Below, in pieces: positions 1 to 14,492 of a DNA stretch of 64,000 bases. The notes below the pieces were generated by a model, which saw only the letters and a program-made list of their open reading frames with translations, had not been told where the DNA came from and did not search any database. The position numbers and the translations under genes are program-made. Origin of the DNA: Liriodendron chinense (taxonomy: Eukaryota > Streptophyta > Magnoliopsida > Magnoliales > Magnoliaceae); the NCBI GenBank assembly GCA_003013855.2, contig ML058484.1:10589344-10653343 (forward strand). Reading direction: 5' to 3'. Numbering within the stretch: the stretch's first letter is position 1; each line of letters starts with the position of its first letter.

Positions 1-361
1 GTGTATCTGATACGTGCTTAGAGCTTGTTTTAAAGCTTGAGTTTTTTTTATTTGTTCTATTTCAATTTTCACTATATTTCTCCCAACAATCTTAAAATGT
101 TATTTCATGGAAACTGAAATTAGAATAGCTTCCATCAAGTTGATGAAGTAGGATTCGTTCAAAGTAGACAATTTGATGACACAAATTTCACATGTTGGTA
201 ATATAAACTTAGGCTTTTGTTAACAGCATTGAAACTTTTTTATGTGTATTAAATTCAAATCTGCCTGCAATTCTTTCACTGACTGATCATGATTCTCCAA
301 AGAGAATTTTTTAAAAAAAAAGAGAAGAAAAACTAATTTACCGTGGACACAGTTTTAACGT

Positions 362-395
<34 letters not shown>

Positions 396-3213
396 GATAC
401 ATCTTCGACTAAAGACATTTGAAACGCCCTAGAATTCAAGTACAAGGTTAAAAAAGAAGGTACTAAGCAATTTCTCATTATTGGGTATTTTGATTTTGTT
501 ATGATAGATAACAAGCCTATCTTATCTCAAATGTATGAATTGCAAGGGATAGTCAATAAAATTAAGGCCTTAAAGATTGACATACTTGAGTCTTTTCAAG
601 TTGTTATCATTATCTCTAAACTTCCTTCAACATGAAAATAATATAGGAAGAAGATACTACATAAATTTAAAGACTTTTCATTAGAACAAATTTAGAAATA
701 TTTTCGAATTGACGAAGAGTCTCGTTTAAGAGACATGAAAGATGACACAACTTCTAATGGTTCATACAAGGTCAATGCATCAAAAATATCATTTTAAAAC
801 AAGAGTGAAGTAGATAAGAACAACTCCTTGAAACCTAATAAGAATCAAGATAAGTTTAAGAAGTTCCAAAATAAAAATAAAAGTCTAAAGGTCTATACTA
901 CATCTATGGCAAGAACGGGTATTTCAATCGTGCTTGTAGGGTTCAAAAGAAACCTATGAAAAATGTGGTGGATGAAGATATAGTTGCCATGGTAATTGAA
1001 ATCAATATGGTCAAAGAAAGATACTTGGTTGGTGGTATGATACTACAACTATAATTTATATCTGCTATGACAAATCGACCTTTAAAACATATGAAGACAT
1101 CAATACTGGACAAAAGTTTCAAATGAGAAATGAAGGTCGATCAAAAGTAGTCAGTAAAGAAATTATGAAATTCTTCTTTACTTTTGGAAAGAATATTACC
1201 TTGTCCAATGTGTTACATGTCCCAAACTTGATAAAAAAGCTGAGTTTCTAAAGATCTTCATGATGAACCTGATATCTTGGTTGTGTCTGAGTTCTACAAA
1301 TTAATTTTGTCTAAGAATAAAAACTTCATTGGAAATAAATATTCTCGTAATAGATGGTCAAATTATCTAACAATGAAAATAATTCTTCTTATATTTATAT
1401 GATCATGTCTGTTTCTTTATGGATAGATTGGCACATGTAAGCTATAATACCATTAAATTAATAATAAAGAATGATTAATCTCATGTAATGTAAATGAGAA
1501 TTATAGATACGAAGTACGCATGTGATTAAAAAGTCATTTTCAAATGTTGAGAGATGCTATCATGTTTTGGATCTAGTGCACACCGATATATGTGAATTGA
1601 ATGACATTCTTATCATAGGAGAAAAAAAGGTACTTCATTATATTATAGATAATTGTTCTAAATTTATATATGTGTACCTATTAAGATAAAAAAAAAGGAG
1701 TTCTTTTATGCTTTTAAATACCATAAAACTGAAGTAGAAAATTAATTAGATAAGAAGATCGAATTAATTCTCCATAATTATAGAGGAGGAGAATATTTCT
1801 TTAATGATTTTTAACTTCTATGAAGAACATGACATAGTATGCTATTGCACAATACCATTACATCATAATAAGATAATGTGGTTGAAAAGGAAGAATCTTA
1901 TCTTAGTAGAAATAGAAAATGTTATGCCTTTACATGCGAAATTGCATTTTAGTTTATAGTGAGAAATGTTATTAGTAGTATGTTGCGTTCTAAGTAAATT
2001 TTCTTTTGAAAAAACTAAGATCTCATCATATAAGATATGAAAAGGAAAAAAAAAAAAAACTTTTACTTATTTTAAAGTGTGAGGGTGTCTAGCGTATTGT
2101 AGAACTTTTAATTTTAAAATAACTAAACTAAGTCCTAAAGCTATTAAATGCACATTTGTATGTTATGCACAAAATAGTAAAGTACATGATAATAGAGTGT
2201 AGAGATGTAGAGTTCTTTTACAACTTATTATTAGAAGAGTATAAAAATTTCAAGATTTAAACTCCAAATTATGACTTTGTAGATGAATTTTAAATCAAAA
2301 TAACTCCAAAACCTATTGATCTTTAAAGTGAACCTCATAAAAGTTAAATGAGTAGAAAAGAATCTGGATCGCAATTAGATATTCTCAGCACATTTCCTTT
2401 AACATTGTTAAAGGTGATAAAGAAAATGTCATAAGAAAGATCCATTTAGTGCTTAATATTGAGGATAATCCCAAAAAGTCTAGTGAAGCAATATCTCATA
2501 GTGATTTTATTTTTTAAAAATGACCATTAATTATAAAATGAACTCCATTATGTCAAATTAAACATGAAAATTAGTAGATCTAGCACCAAGTTTCAAACTT
2601 ATAGGTTTTAAGTGGGTATTTAGAAGAAAATATCACACTCATAGTATAATTCAAATGTTCAATGCTAAATTAGTAGCTAAATGATTCCGACAGATAGAAA
2701 GAATCAATTACTTTATCACACATATACCTATGGCTAGAAAAACTTTTATCAGGATTTTATTTACTTTAACATCCATTCATCATCTTCACATTCATTAAAT
2801 GTGTGTGAAGACTCATTTTTAAATTATGGCCTTAATGAAAAGGTGTACATGGAACAATCAGAAGAAATTATTCTTCTAGAAAATGAAAATAAGATTTATG
2901 GACGTATTAAATCCTTATATAAATTAAAACAAGTACCATAGTGGCATGAAAAGTTTCATTCTAAAGTGCTCTATCATGATTTCATATATCATATAGTTGA
3001 TAAATGCATATATTTCAGTATATATGTAATGATTGCATTATTATAATATGTTTGCATGTTAAAAACATGTTAATCATAAGTAATAATATGAAAGATATGA
3101 TTGAAACAGAGATTTCTTTCTTTCACACATAAAATTAAGGATTTTTTTTTTTTTTTAAATTTGATGCAATTTTAGGTATTAAAGTTAAACAACATAATGA
3201 GAATTATGCATTA

Positions 3214-3383
3214 ACATCTTGATCCATAGCTTAAGTGGTAGACTGAGTGAAGAACCTCATTTCGATCAACACTGAGGTCTTGATATTAATTCTCAAGTGG
3301 GGGTGGCCAACATTGCCATGTGACTAATAGTGGGGTGGGTGTACTAACCATGGGGTGTGTGTATTAATCCCCCCCCAAAAGTA
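3214..3383 (+). mobile_element. tRNA-derived SINE nested in the copia reverse-transcriptase region
   Basis: This 170-bp insertion is flanked by a 14-bp direct repeat, AGAATTATGCATTA, at 3200-3213 and 3384-3397; removing it rejoins the copia reading frame. It contains a tRNA-like A box (TAGCTTAAGTGGTAG) and a degenerate B-box-like stretch about 50 bp later. A related copy lies near 26742-26866 and a weaker one near 42448-42530. The TSD and boundary are seen directly; the SINE assignment rests on the Pol III-like boxes. Confidence 0.65.
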
Positions 3384-3736
3384 AGAATTATGCATTATGT
3401 GAATCTTATTATATTGAAAAAGTACTAAATAAGTTTAATCACTTAAAAATTAAAGAAACAAATACCCCATTTAATCAAAGTATTAAACTAATAACAAATA
3501 ATAGAAGAGCAATTACATTATTCGAATATGTGATGTCACGCTAATTTTATATATGCAATATGGTGTATTAGACTTGACATAGTATTCACGGTGAGTAAAC
3601 TGAGTATGTTTACAAGCAATCACGGTATAAAATATTGAAAGGCCATTTTTAGTGTTCTAAGTTACCTTAGAGGAAATAAAGAACTAGGACTATTTTACTT
3701 AGAATTTTTTGCCCTATTGGAATAATATAATGATGT

Positions 3737-6607
3737 TGTAACATCTTGTAAATTTCAATATCGAAAACCCGAGTGCGTACTCGGGTGATGACGTTAGAAT
3801 GGTCATACAACTTGAATATTTCGACGTTAACCTAGAAACCCCTAAATGAATTGACTTAAGCCGAGATGGCGTTTTCGCTAATCGCGTGGACGCTAAATGT
3901 TAAACTCATCAAGGCTAGACCTATACTATTATACCCGTCAAATCCTGATGCCCAACCTATTGTGAATAGTGCCTCGATTACCTTAATAGTTTGTGGGCTC
4001 TTCATTAAAGTATCGACTAGTGCGAAACTAAGCGGGAACCTTCGTCTCGATGGGCTTGATGACCCTCACGAGTTATTGAGCCACAGTGAGGTGTCGAATG
4101 AATAATTTGGGCTTAGGGTGATGGTACATGTGATGTGTGAGTTTGCCTAACAAATGCCCAATAGGTAAGTGATTTATGTCATTTTGAACATTCCCTAAGT
4201 TGTGGGGTTGGAACCATCGAAATGATGTGGAACTTAAGATCCGAGACTAAATAAATTTTTTGTATAGTTCCTTAAAGTTGTGGCCCTGATAAAAAATTGG
4301 TGACCGTTAAACAAGTATCGTGTTGTAATTGATGATCTCCACACCAGAATTACGTGACGCTGAGGCTTGTGGTAGATCTCGTCGAGTGGTAGTATTCCTA
4401 TGGTTTAGATAGATTCGTGTATGTCCCGATGGACTCCTGCTGATGGAATTAACTTTTCCTAGGGAAATATATACATAATAATTCACTCACTAAGGTCATA
4501 AGAGTTCATTTGACACTATAAATAGAGATGGATTGGGGCATTTTTCTCCATTCAAATCTCAAGCCATTTGAGATTGAGAGAGAGAGAGAGAGAAGTTGAG
4601 GGAAAGAAAAAGAAGGAGAAGAAGAGAGAGTTGTGGTGGGGTGTACTCTTGTGCTTGCGATTGTATCTCCTAGCCTAAGCTACTAGCCTAGTTTTGGTGT
4701 TTTCGTGAAGGCGTCAAGTTCGTTGAGATCGGAGGTAAGATAAGAATCATACCTCCTAACCCTAAATCATTATAGGATTTATAATGTAAACCTTGCCCTA
4801 AGCTTACCTTGTATACAAGTTTGTAATTCCTGTTAAACCCTAACCCTAGGCGATCGCTCGATTGAGAAATCTTAAAACCCTAAGGTGTGGATTATACTTT
4901 TAGGTTTACTTTTATCAACCTTATTCGGTGTTAGGAAATGATGCGTAGTTGCAAGTTGGATTTATGGGTGTTAAATGCTTATATTATTTTATTTGTTGCA
5001 AATTGTTGAATTTCGTGCATTTATATAGCATGGGCGTTTGATGAAATGCTTGAATGACATTTATTACATATGTTGACATGCCTTCTATGACCTAATGCTT
5101 ACATAACACGTGAATTTTGAAACGTTGATGTTGTGCCTGGTTGGTCACTTAATAATATATTTCCTATGCTTGTGAATATATTATATTACGTAAGTTGATG
5201 TAGAGTTTTAGTAGGACATGACTGGCCAAACGTACTAGGTTGAGGTAGCCCGGTTGAGATGGCTACCCAAGACGGGGTTGATTGATCGGGGTGAACCCGG
5301 CCTATCGATAATAACTGGACTACGTGGATCACTTTGCGCCCATGTCGGTTTGATCGATGTTCCCTTGTGGCAATCAGATCTGTCAAATGCATGGCATAGT
5401 TGATTGTTAGTCATTGTTGACACACATTTTATTGAATTCAAAATACTATGGTTATTGGTGGAAATGAGTCCACCTACGATCATTAAGTGTGATGCGATCC
5501 TGCCAAGTACCCTGGGCCGAGCATGGTGGTATGGGACATCGTGCCCAAGTCGTCGGCCTATGCCGGGATGACTAGCCTCTCCGTAGAGTCCAGGGAGCAA
5601 TTGTGAGGGTAACGAACCCTATTGGTGTAAACTGAGATGGTTGATGAGCCATCGTGTATAAGAAAAAAAGGAAGTATGGAACTATACCGGTTATGTGGAT
5701 GAAGTAGCGATTTGCGAGTTATCGGTGGTGATTGGGGGCACATTGCAAGAAGCCAGATGGTCTAGTTCAAGACTCAAGACAAAACAGTAGTACCCTAGCT
5801 TCGCCAATTATGTTGGGTGAGAATGATCTAATAAGGGCCAAATTAATCATGCATATATGTTATGGGCGTTCCAAGTAACTATTCGACTGTTAGAAAGTCT
5901 AGGATGCCAAAAAATGACCCTCATGCTTGCATATGTGGAGGATTGTTGGTGCCTGGCTACTCAATGCGGCACTAGTGCTCCTTGTATTCCTCATGTAACT
6001 TTCGAGACATGCATTGTGTGCGAAATCATAACATTCATGTATTAAGTAAACTAGACTGGGAACATGTATATTTGGTTTCTAGTCATTACCTAAACCTGAT
6101 TGATTTGATAACATGCTTAACTTAGAATTATAATATCACTAAGTTGGTCACTCACTTCTACCTGGGATAATGTTTTAAAACACGAACCAAACCTTGTCTT
6201 AGATGCAGATATCTGGAGTTGAACGTCTTACAGGCGAAGTTCGAGGGCTTTACTGAGGACATCTCGTATTTTCAATTTTTGGATGGCCGGGATTAGCACG
6301 TGGTGCTAGGCCTTTTTGGTGTATTTTGAGAGCCATGAGCTCATTGACTTGGTTACTTGTTTTGGACGTGTATTGTGGGCTACCCATTATGTGGGCCCCC
6401 TTACGTAGATGATGATGTAACATATCATTTTTTGGTTAAGTAATCATTTAAACTTTAGCCATTTCTCTATTGCTTGTTTGAGTTTTAAACTTGTGTTATG
6501 GTACCGTTAACATTAAACTCACTAATCACGCTTCTACAAAGGCATAGTAACACCTGAAATCTCGAGGATCGAGGTTATACTCAGTTCTTGAAATTTGGGC
6601 CGTTACA
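3737..6607 (+). mobile_element. 2.87-kb solo LTR (Ty3/gypsy, Tekay/Del-like) nested in copia
   Basis: The segment starts TGTAACATC and ends GCCGTTACA. It is flanked by the perfect 5-bp target-site duplication GATGT (3732-3736 and 6608-6612). Copia-derived sequence resumes directly after the second repeat. No gag-pol is visible inside. A TATAAATAGA promoter motif near 4517 followed by transcribed-looking sequence suggests that the whole interval is one LTR, left by recombination between two LTRs. The TGTAAC/GTTACA ends are typical of Tekay/Del chromoviruses. Short open frames inside (such as 3866-4105) have no support as genes. Confidence 0.75.
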
Positions 6608-7629
6608 GATGTGAGATGGATATCAAGTGCGGGGGACAATAAGTCCACAACAGGTTAGATATTTATTATAGGAAGTATAGTGGTCTTTTGGGGATCAAAG
6701 AAGCAAACCTAAATAATACACTCGACAATGAAGTCATAGTTTATAGTTTAACTATAACAGACAAAGAGATGAGTAACCAAAGAATCTTTTATTAGAAATT
6801 TTATTTTATCCAAAGCCTGTATCAGGTGTATTACTTCATTGTGATAATGAAGCCACCTTTTAAGGGAGAGCCTATAATTTTACACATAATGGAAAATCCA
6901 GAATCATTATTCTGAGATATGATTATGTAGAGTAATTGATTCAAGATGAAATTATTACTATCACTTATATGTGAACTCAAGCAATAATTTTGTTGATCAT
7001 TTCATAGAGCCTCTAACAAAAGAAGTGATAACGATATATTCAAAAGGATGAGGCTGAAACTCTTTGATTAAATATTCACTAGTGATAGAAACCTAACCTA
7101 ACACTAGAAAATGATTAGTTCTTAGTTTAATGGATAAAAATAAGTCATTACATGATTAGTTTCAGCATTGAAATTAAGAACGTTATTTGGAATGGATAGT
7201 TTTGACCGTTACAAATAGAGGGTTGAGTCATAGAACTCTTAATGAAGTCCAATCTTAAGACAAGTGTCTAAAATGTAATCGAGACAATGGAAGGACTTTT
7301 CCTATATGAGTATAGAGGTAATGCCGCCTTTAATGAGAGTTAGAATTATTTTCAAAATCACTCATAAAAGAAGAAACACATAACCATTAAAAGTACTAAG
7401 TATAAAATTAGGAATCTCGTATAAGTAAACGTGATTATATGTGGTCTCAAATTATGTATTAAGGAATAACTAATTCAAAGCCTATGCTACCAGAAATTTC
7501 GAAAAAAATACTTTGAGTCGATTATACTAAGGAAATGTTCAAATTAAAAGATACATTTTTGTATACATATATAAGAACATTATTTTCTAGTAAAAATTTC
7601 TATAATATTTATATAACTTAGTGGGAGAT

Positions 7630-8750
7630 AGTTAAGATTTTATCTTAATTGAAATTGGTTAAATATTATAATAGAAATGTTAAAGTCCTTGCACATACAC
7701 TTTTTCTTTAACTTTATTCAAATATATTTGAATCTTATTTTTCCTCTAAAACTTTTTTTTAATAAAGTTAAATTCTTTGAAACTCTTTAGCCTCACATTA
7801 CTTGGAGGAAAAAAGTTAGAGGGGCTTATCAACTTTGAGTTCTCTAATATTTTTACTTGGAAGTTGTAGAGAGAAGAAGGATTGCTTACATGTTCCAATG
7901 CGGAACATTGGAATGCATGCACGTGATCACGTTCTCGCTAGTGTTGGCGCTTGTGCATGGGCACGCATGGGCAGTGAGGTTATAAAGATGCACTTTTCAC
8001 TCACATATGTTATGAATGTCATTCCCATCTGACATACCATAAACTAATGCGAGTCATGATGCGACTAGGCTAAATTATTCCTAAATCGGTCATAACAAGT
8101 AAGTTCATCGTGAGATTGGTCATTTTAACGATCGATCAACAGATCAAATCGGCCATTGTGCCAATTAGCTAGAAGAAATCAATTATTGTGAAGTTTTTGG
8201 TCGATAAAATTTGACTGTTCTGAAGTTTCGGTTGATAAAATTTGATATTGCATTATTCAACTATAAGAAATGGTTAATTTGGCCGTTTTAAGTCATACGC
8301 GTCTCTTCATTAATAGAGATATGAGCATTTTAAACAGTTACATAAGTAATTATGAAGAAACCCTTTGTGAAAACGCACAACCTTTCATTCTCTATAAAAC
8401 CTAGTGAAATTCAAAAATAAAATCAATCTTGTATTGTACTTTTTAGAGATAGAAATTCTCAATTTAGATTCTCTATTATTTTCTCTTTAGAAGTTGTCGA
8501 ATTAGGTTATCAATTTATAAATTTAGTATGCTAGAATTGTAAAATTATATATCAAGTTTTTGCTGGGGTTTCTTCATGATTCCGACACTCTACCATCAAG
8601 GCTTGTCGTATCTTGGAAGCGGTTAGCTAGAGCGATCTCATATGATGAGAGGGGAGAAATAATGCTTTAAGAAAAGTATATTTGTACGTGCTTCGAGCTT
8701 GGTTTGAAGTTTGAATTTTTTTTATTATTTCGGTTTCCACCATATTTTTT
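7630..8750 (+). repeat. 3' LTR of the first copia element
   Basis: It follows a purine-rich tract (GTGGGAGATAG) at about 7621-7631. Its last ~70 bases match positions 1-90 of the window, the end of the 5' LTR. A CTATAAAAC TATA-like motif lies near 8393. Ends are approximate because the copies are diverged; I did not find a clear target-site duplication. Confidence 0.6.
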
Positions 8751-9227
8751 TGATAGTATTTAGAGTAGTAACAAAGAAATAAAAATAACAATGCTCTTAA
8801 TTCAATTGGATAATCTAATTGATTTATTTGAACTGTCTATCAAGCTTAGAAATACTTTCTGTAAGCTACCATGTAAACATCATATTAATTAGATGAACTA
8901 ATCCATCTTTTTTTTACAGCCACCCATGAGATGTTTGAGATTGCGAAAGGAACTCTTTAAAATCATAATCAATCTATGATGGTCCCAACAAATAGATTAA
9001 TGAAAGTCAATGTTGATTGGTTTTTATTTGTGTAAATTATCTTGGTCATCCATATTTAAGGCTAATCTTTATATTGTTACCATAGTCATATTGGTCTAAT
9101 ATATGCATGGTATCCTATTAAATCTATGTTGGGTCCAATAAAATGTCTAGATGGAGGATGTGGATTGCATGTGCCCAAGTACGGAGATATTCATGTGCCC
9201 TTTATTGTTGGAAGCTGTGTGGCGCCT
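8751..9227. other. Intergenic, nothing recognised
   Basis: AT-rich sequence without a convincing open reading frame, RNA gene or repeat boundary. It lies between the copia 3' LTR and a foldback repeat. Confidence 0.5.
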
Positions 9228-9690
9228 ACAGAGATGCCCATGACAAATACACTTCATCCATTAGTTTTTTAAGACAACAATAGGACATGAATCTAAAAAT
9301 CAGGAGGATAAAAAGCTCTGGTGGGCCACACCAGATTAGATAGTGGGACTGAAAACATCCACCATTAAATCCTTCCTGGAGCTGATCATGATCATGATCA
9401 TGATGTTTATATGTCATCCAAACCATTCATAGGATTATTACCCCTCATAGAAAATGTATGTACAAACATCATCCTGATACAAAACTTTTGTGGCCTCTAT
9501 AAAGTTCCCAATGGTGGGCATTCGATTCCCGCTATTTCTTGTGGTATTACCCACCTGAGTTTTAGATGTGGCTGATTTTTAGAATCATGTCCTATTGTGG
9601 TCTTGCAAAAATGATGGACAGAGTGGATTTTTCATAGGCATCTTTGTGGACCCCACAAAACTTTTGACAATAGAGGGCACAAACAATCCA
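9228..9690. mobile_element. Foldback (palindromic MITE-like) repeat copy
   Basis: The left arm (about 9228-9330, GGTGGGCCACACCAG near its inner end) and the right arm (about 9530-9690, ending GGACCCCACAAAAC) are imperfect reverse complements around a central spacer. It is a member of the window's most numerous repeat family, best seen at 27425-27870. No coding capacity. Confidence 0.6.
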
Positions 9691-11234
9691 TTTCCTACAT
9701 GGATGGATTGGATCATTTGTTTGTCCTAATGCAACCATGAGCATGCAACTTGTAGTGCTCTAAGAGAAATCATGTACATAATTGCTATAAGATCTTGATT
9801 TTAACTATTTTGAAGGCAAGACATGTCTATCTCTCATGCAGGTAGGTTTTGATCACCAACGGATATAAAGCATCCTAATATTAGAATGAACAAATTAAAT
9901 TTCTTTCGAGCACCAGATATAGACACAAAATGCAACTGCTCAAATTCATCAATTCAATCAGGAAGACAAACTAATCTGAAAATGCAACTGGAATGGCCAC
10001 TGTCCAATTACCACACCTATCAATTGTTAGGAGTAGAATACTAGTAGGCTTAAAATGGAACATGGTCTAGTCTCTTTTATTAGACCTTACTCGTGTAATA
10101 ACCCCACTTATCAAACTATTATGGATATGTGTACATATTTATTTATATTATATTAATTTTTTCATGATTGAGTTTGTATGTATGGATGTCATCGTTTCAT
10201 GATAACGTATGCATAGATATTCAGATTGATATTCACGATAAGGTATGACCTATATTTGTTAAGTAAAAGCTTAGTCCTCTTATCACATGGCATAGACCAT
10301 TTTATAGTCATACAAACATGAGTGATGCATATTGAGATGAATGTATATATGAGATGTTCTTCTACCTTGATTCATAATGATCCAACCTATGAAGTTTTCT
10401 ATTCATCCATGATTGGACCTCTTTCGTTGTTCCAATACTCAAATAATTATCAGAAAGAATATATACAATATTTGTAGGATGACAGCAATAGCATATATAA
10501 AATAATCAAATAAATAAATTAGAATAAGGGCACCTAAAGTCATGAGGGGAAAAAAAAGGGTTTGCGGAAGCACGTAACCAAGTCGCTTTCCTAATGACAA
10601 TTCGCACCTATATCTCGAAATAGATGAATGGATCAGATGTCCTTCTGCGATCGCCTTTGAGATACAACCGTTGATCGGTGAAAATCGCTGACTCCACCAC
10701 CATAGCGATTGATATTCAATATAATAATAATATAATAATAAAAAAAGAAGAGATGGAAATAAAACTTTTTTCTTTATACAAAGAGAACAGAGAGAGATGG
10801 CGGTTCCATTCTCTGTTTTTTCTTTTCGATAATTTTTAGTTTTTTTTTTTTTTTTTTTTTTGAAAAAAGAGTTTATATGTAAAACCCAAAGTATACACGG
10901 CCGACACGTGGCGTTGAGGTGGTAGTCAGCCGCGTGTGTAACTGGTCACAACACCATTGCTTCAAACATGTGACGTGACCCCAGTAAACTGTGTAAAACT
11001 CGGTAAAAAAACAAAAACCAAAATTGATCATGCAGACAAGCCTGAGCCCGGCATGTCACAGCGGGCGGGCAATCGCGGTTGTATGTAATGTTTGAAATAC
11101 CATTACTAAGAGCAAATACAAAAGCTATTCACATGAAACTATATATGAGGGGGCTAAAACCCTGTAGTTCTAATGTGGGACTATAATTCCCAAAGGCACT
11201 TTTCCAAAAAGTCTAAAAGACCCTTCTTCTTCTT

Positions 11235-11273
<39 letters not shown>

Positions 11274-12019
11274 AAAAAAAAAAACAAAGCCAAACCAACA
11301 TATCTTGTAGAAAGGAAGTTGTCTATTTATTTTTACATGCATATTCCTAGACAGTTTAGATCATCCGATGATATGATTTTCTCAAAATAGCCTACGAAGA
11401 ATGGTCTGGACCTAAAGGAGGGTCCAGATAGATGAGTGGATGCTCAAAACGCAGCTGTTTGCATGGTAAAAATAATAGAAATATAGGAGAAACGAGCCCA
11501 TGGATCATTGCCTGTAATTATAACAATATAAATATAGGAGAATGATCCAGTGCTCTCGGAGCACTATAAGCTATAATGCTCTTAATTGCAATAGAGTCAG
11601 TTGGACAGTCCAATTGATTGATATGAAGCGTCCAAAATACATTTTATGGGCTACCCTGTAAAAACCTGATCAGATGATTCAATCCATCTTTGATTTGACC
11701 TAGCCATCCTTTTCTCAGCCCATCGAACTGGGCGAGTAACAGTTTTTCATTTTCTCAGCCCAGGGCCAACCATTGATATATACCACACCAATGGTTCAAA
11801 AAGAGGACAGGTTGGTCGCATTTTCACTGGCGGTCCAGTCCAACCGGGCGAACCCATGGTGCAATCATGATCTCACACTCAAATTAAGTAAAACCAGACT
11901 TTGTGGGTTGGACAATTGGGTGGTTGAAACCCCCCCCCCCCCCAAAAAAAAAAAAAAAAAAAAAAACTACCTAGATGATTCCGATCCAAAATCCGGTTCC
12001 ATAGTGACCCACCTAGAAA
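9691..12019. other. Unclassified repeat-like intergenic DNA with homopolymer runs
   Basis: I see no gene here. The part at 10050-11330 looks LTR-like (poly-T near 10840-10860, a promoter-like CT-rich tract), but I found no paired ends or domains. A (TC)n microsatellite lies at about 11240-11268. A C14 run followed directly by an A23 run lies at 11930-11966. Open frames through these runs are compositional artefacts. Confidence 0.4.
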
Positions 12020-14492
12020 GGCCACTAGTTCCGGTCCAAACCAGTCAGAGCATAACCCTATCTGGGCTAGCTTAACCGGGTCCAGGTCTTTAAGCATTCT
12101 ATGAAAAGATACTATAGTAAACTTCAACACTCATCTCTATATGAAAGCTTTAGATATCACATTTCTGGGCATCTTGGATGACATTAACGGTCAGTGTCGT
12201 CGAACCATGGGCCCCACTGGCGGTCATACACTAATCACGTTTCTTTATGTATCATGATCACCACACTTTTAGTTTCTCTTTTGGCCATCAATCACCAAAC
12301 GGATCTGCTGAAATGTTCATTGTAAAAAATTCATGAATGGTTGATGGGCCGCGATGGGTTGGCCTTTAAGCTTGGTTCATGTCATGGTCGATCGATCTCG
12401 ACCCTAGGAGACCATCCTTTAAGCTTGGTTCATGTCATGGTCGATCGAGATCTCGGCTCTAGATTCCTAGGGTTGGGTCCAGGTCAATCTCATCAATCAT
12501 TCTCACGGAGTTTGATATACGATGACATAAGAATGTCCTATTTTTTTGTATGTCCCTTCATCCACGTATGGTGCAAGTAAGAAATGGGCTGAGGCATATA
12601 GACGGCACGGTGGGCTCAATAAAGCCTTTAATGAGCGTCCCATCTCCACTGTTTAATGTGGTGTGGCCCACCTGAGTTTTATATCTAGCTGAATTTTGGA
12701 GCGTCCCATTTTTCATGATGAGGAGCATCTTTGCACAGATTGATGCCTAACACAATCAAATCATGGTGGAATCACATAAAGTCGACTGCATGATACAGTT
12801 GATTATATGGAATCATTCCACATATATAACCCACTCTAGGTATATGAGCTGAAGTCACCTGACATGAATTTTCAACTTGAGCCCAACCAATTTTCATGTT
12901 ATCCTGCTTATACTCCACCTAAAATTCTTGAATTGGGTGATAAAAAATTGGGCCCACCATATTGTTTATACACCTGCAATATGATTATTATGTGTGCCCC
13001 ACGCTAAGGAATGGACATCATGAAAATTATGCCACTCCAAAACCTGGGTAGAGCACACCGCACATCATGTGATTTAGAGGTTTTGTAAGCATGATTTCAC
13101 ACTATTCCTAATGATGGGGTACACCTGAGTTTTAGATCTGGCTGATTTTTGGGGTGCCCCACTTTCATGATGAGGCCCATTTTATACATGATTTGGATGT
13201 CTGACAATATCACATCACGGTCCCCGTGTATCATGGGCTGAACTCATCTGATCGTAAATTTCCAACGTAAGTCCAACCAATTTTCTCCCACTTGAGCTAA
13301 ATCAAAATCCATCCATAAGTATAAATTTGAGCGATAGAAACTTGATCCACACCATTAATCAGGTCGTGCCTAGTTAGGCCCGGTTAGCCTGATGTGAATT
13401 GGTTGTAATAAGGGCAAAAAAAAAAAAAAAAAAAAAAAAGGCCATGTGCACATGTGAGATACATGTGAGATATGATGCTACAATTAAAAGGGAAAAGAAC
13501 ATTTTTTGTTTTTTATTACCCAAAAGGAGTCTTTGCTTTTTGTAAGCGAGTCATGTCATGGGCCTAATATAACAGTTCCAAGCTCAATTGAAAAATGGTT
13601 GGACCTTGCCCGACCTGGAGGGCCCCAAAAACTAGTGAAAACTCTATTTTCTACTAAGAACAGGACACATGCATAAATGAAGTTGATCCAAGCTGAGCTG
13701 GGCCGGGCTAAAATGGACTAAAACTAAACCCGGCCTTAAAAGTGATCGGGCCATACATGCCAGACCCAAGCGGGCCATGGGCCAAGCTAATATGTCCAAG
13801 CCTAGTTCAAATCTGAGCTGGGCCAGGTAGGCCACAGAGCTTGAGACCCTATTTCTCACCACCCAGGCTCTCACTGTGATCCGAACATGATTCGGCCCTT
13901 GAAAGCCACCACGAAGCTAATGCAACATCTATCTTAGATATCTGGGCCATTGACTAAATTGGCCATCTTATCAAACTCAAAATCACATATGTAACGGAAC
14001 ATATCTCGTAAGTTGTCTACATTGGAATAAAATACACCAGGATAACACGGTTGAGAATCATCAAATCCTCATATTTCATATATTTCATCACAACTAGCAA
14101 TCTCTAAATTACATCTATTTTATATAAGTTTTGATTATTCCATTAAAAAAAAGATGAAGAAAGAAAAACTATATAAAATATAAGATTATTCACATATTCT
14201 ATCTTTAGAGAAATGCTAAAATAGATTCACACAAGTCAAGATTGGATAAATGATTAACTCACAAGATCTGTGACATCCATTAGGTGGGGTCTACACGAAG
14301 TATCCCATGGCCCAAAATATCAGTCGTCCCCACTAACCATGAAGGCCATGCAATGCAACTTCGACTGATGCACTTATATATATGGTCCGTCTGATTAGCA
14401 AACTAGCCTAGTTTTCAGGCCACGGGAGGTTCATGGAGGGACCCATTTAAGGAACAGCCCAGATCATGGGAATTACTCATTTAAACCTTCTT

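Larger units (their letters stand above)
1..8750 (+). mobile_element. Decayed Ty1/copia LTR retrotransposon (5' LTR mostly outside window)
   Basis: Conceptual translation with many stops and frameshifts recovers copia domains in the usual order. A gag-like stretch lies at about 430-780, a zinc-knuckle-like GKNGYFNRAC at about 900-950, and a protease-to-preintegrase linker with NVLHVPNL at about 1030-1240. Integrase follows at 1420-1830 (DLVHTDICELND), then reverse transcriptase from about 2570 to 3215 (KWVFRRKYH) continuing at 3384-3736, and RNase H from 6613 (SAGDNKSTTGYIF-like) to about 7030. The first ~90 bases resemble 8680-8750, so the window starts in the end of the 5' LTR. Two later insertions, a SINE and a solo LTR, split it. 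It cannot encode function. Outer borders are approximate. Confidence 0.8.

Noticed and set aside
3866..4105. 79-residue plus-strand open frame
   Set aside because: Lies inside the solo LTR, with no domain and no second supporting signal.
11773..12130. Two overlapping open frames on opposite strands
   Set aside because: They depend on the C14-A23 homopolymer run and contain no domain.
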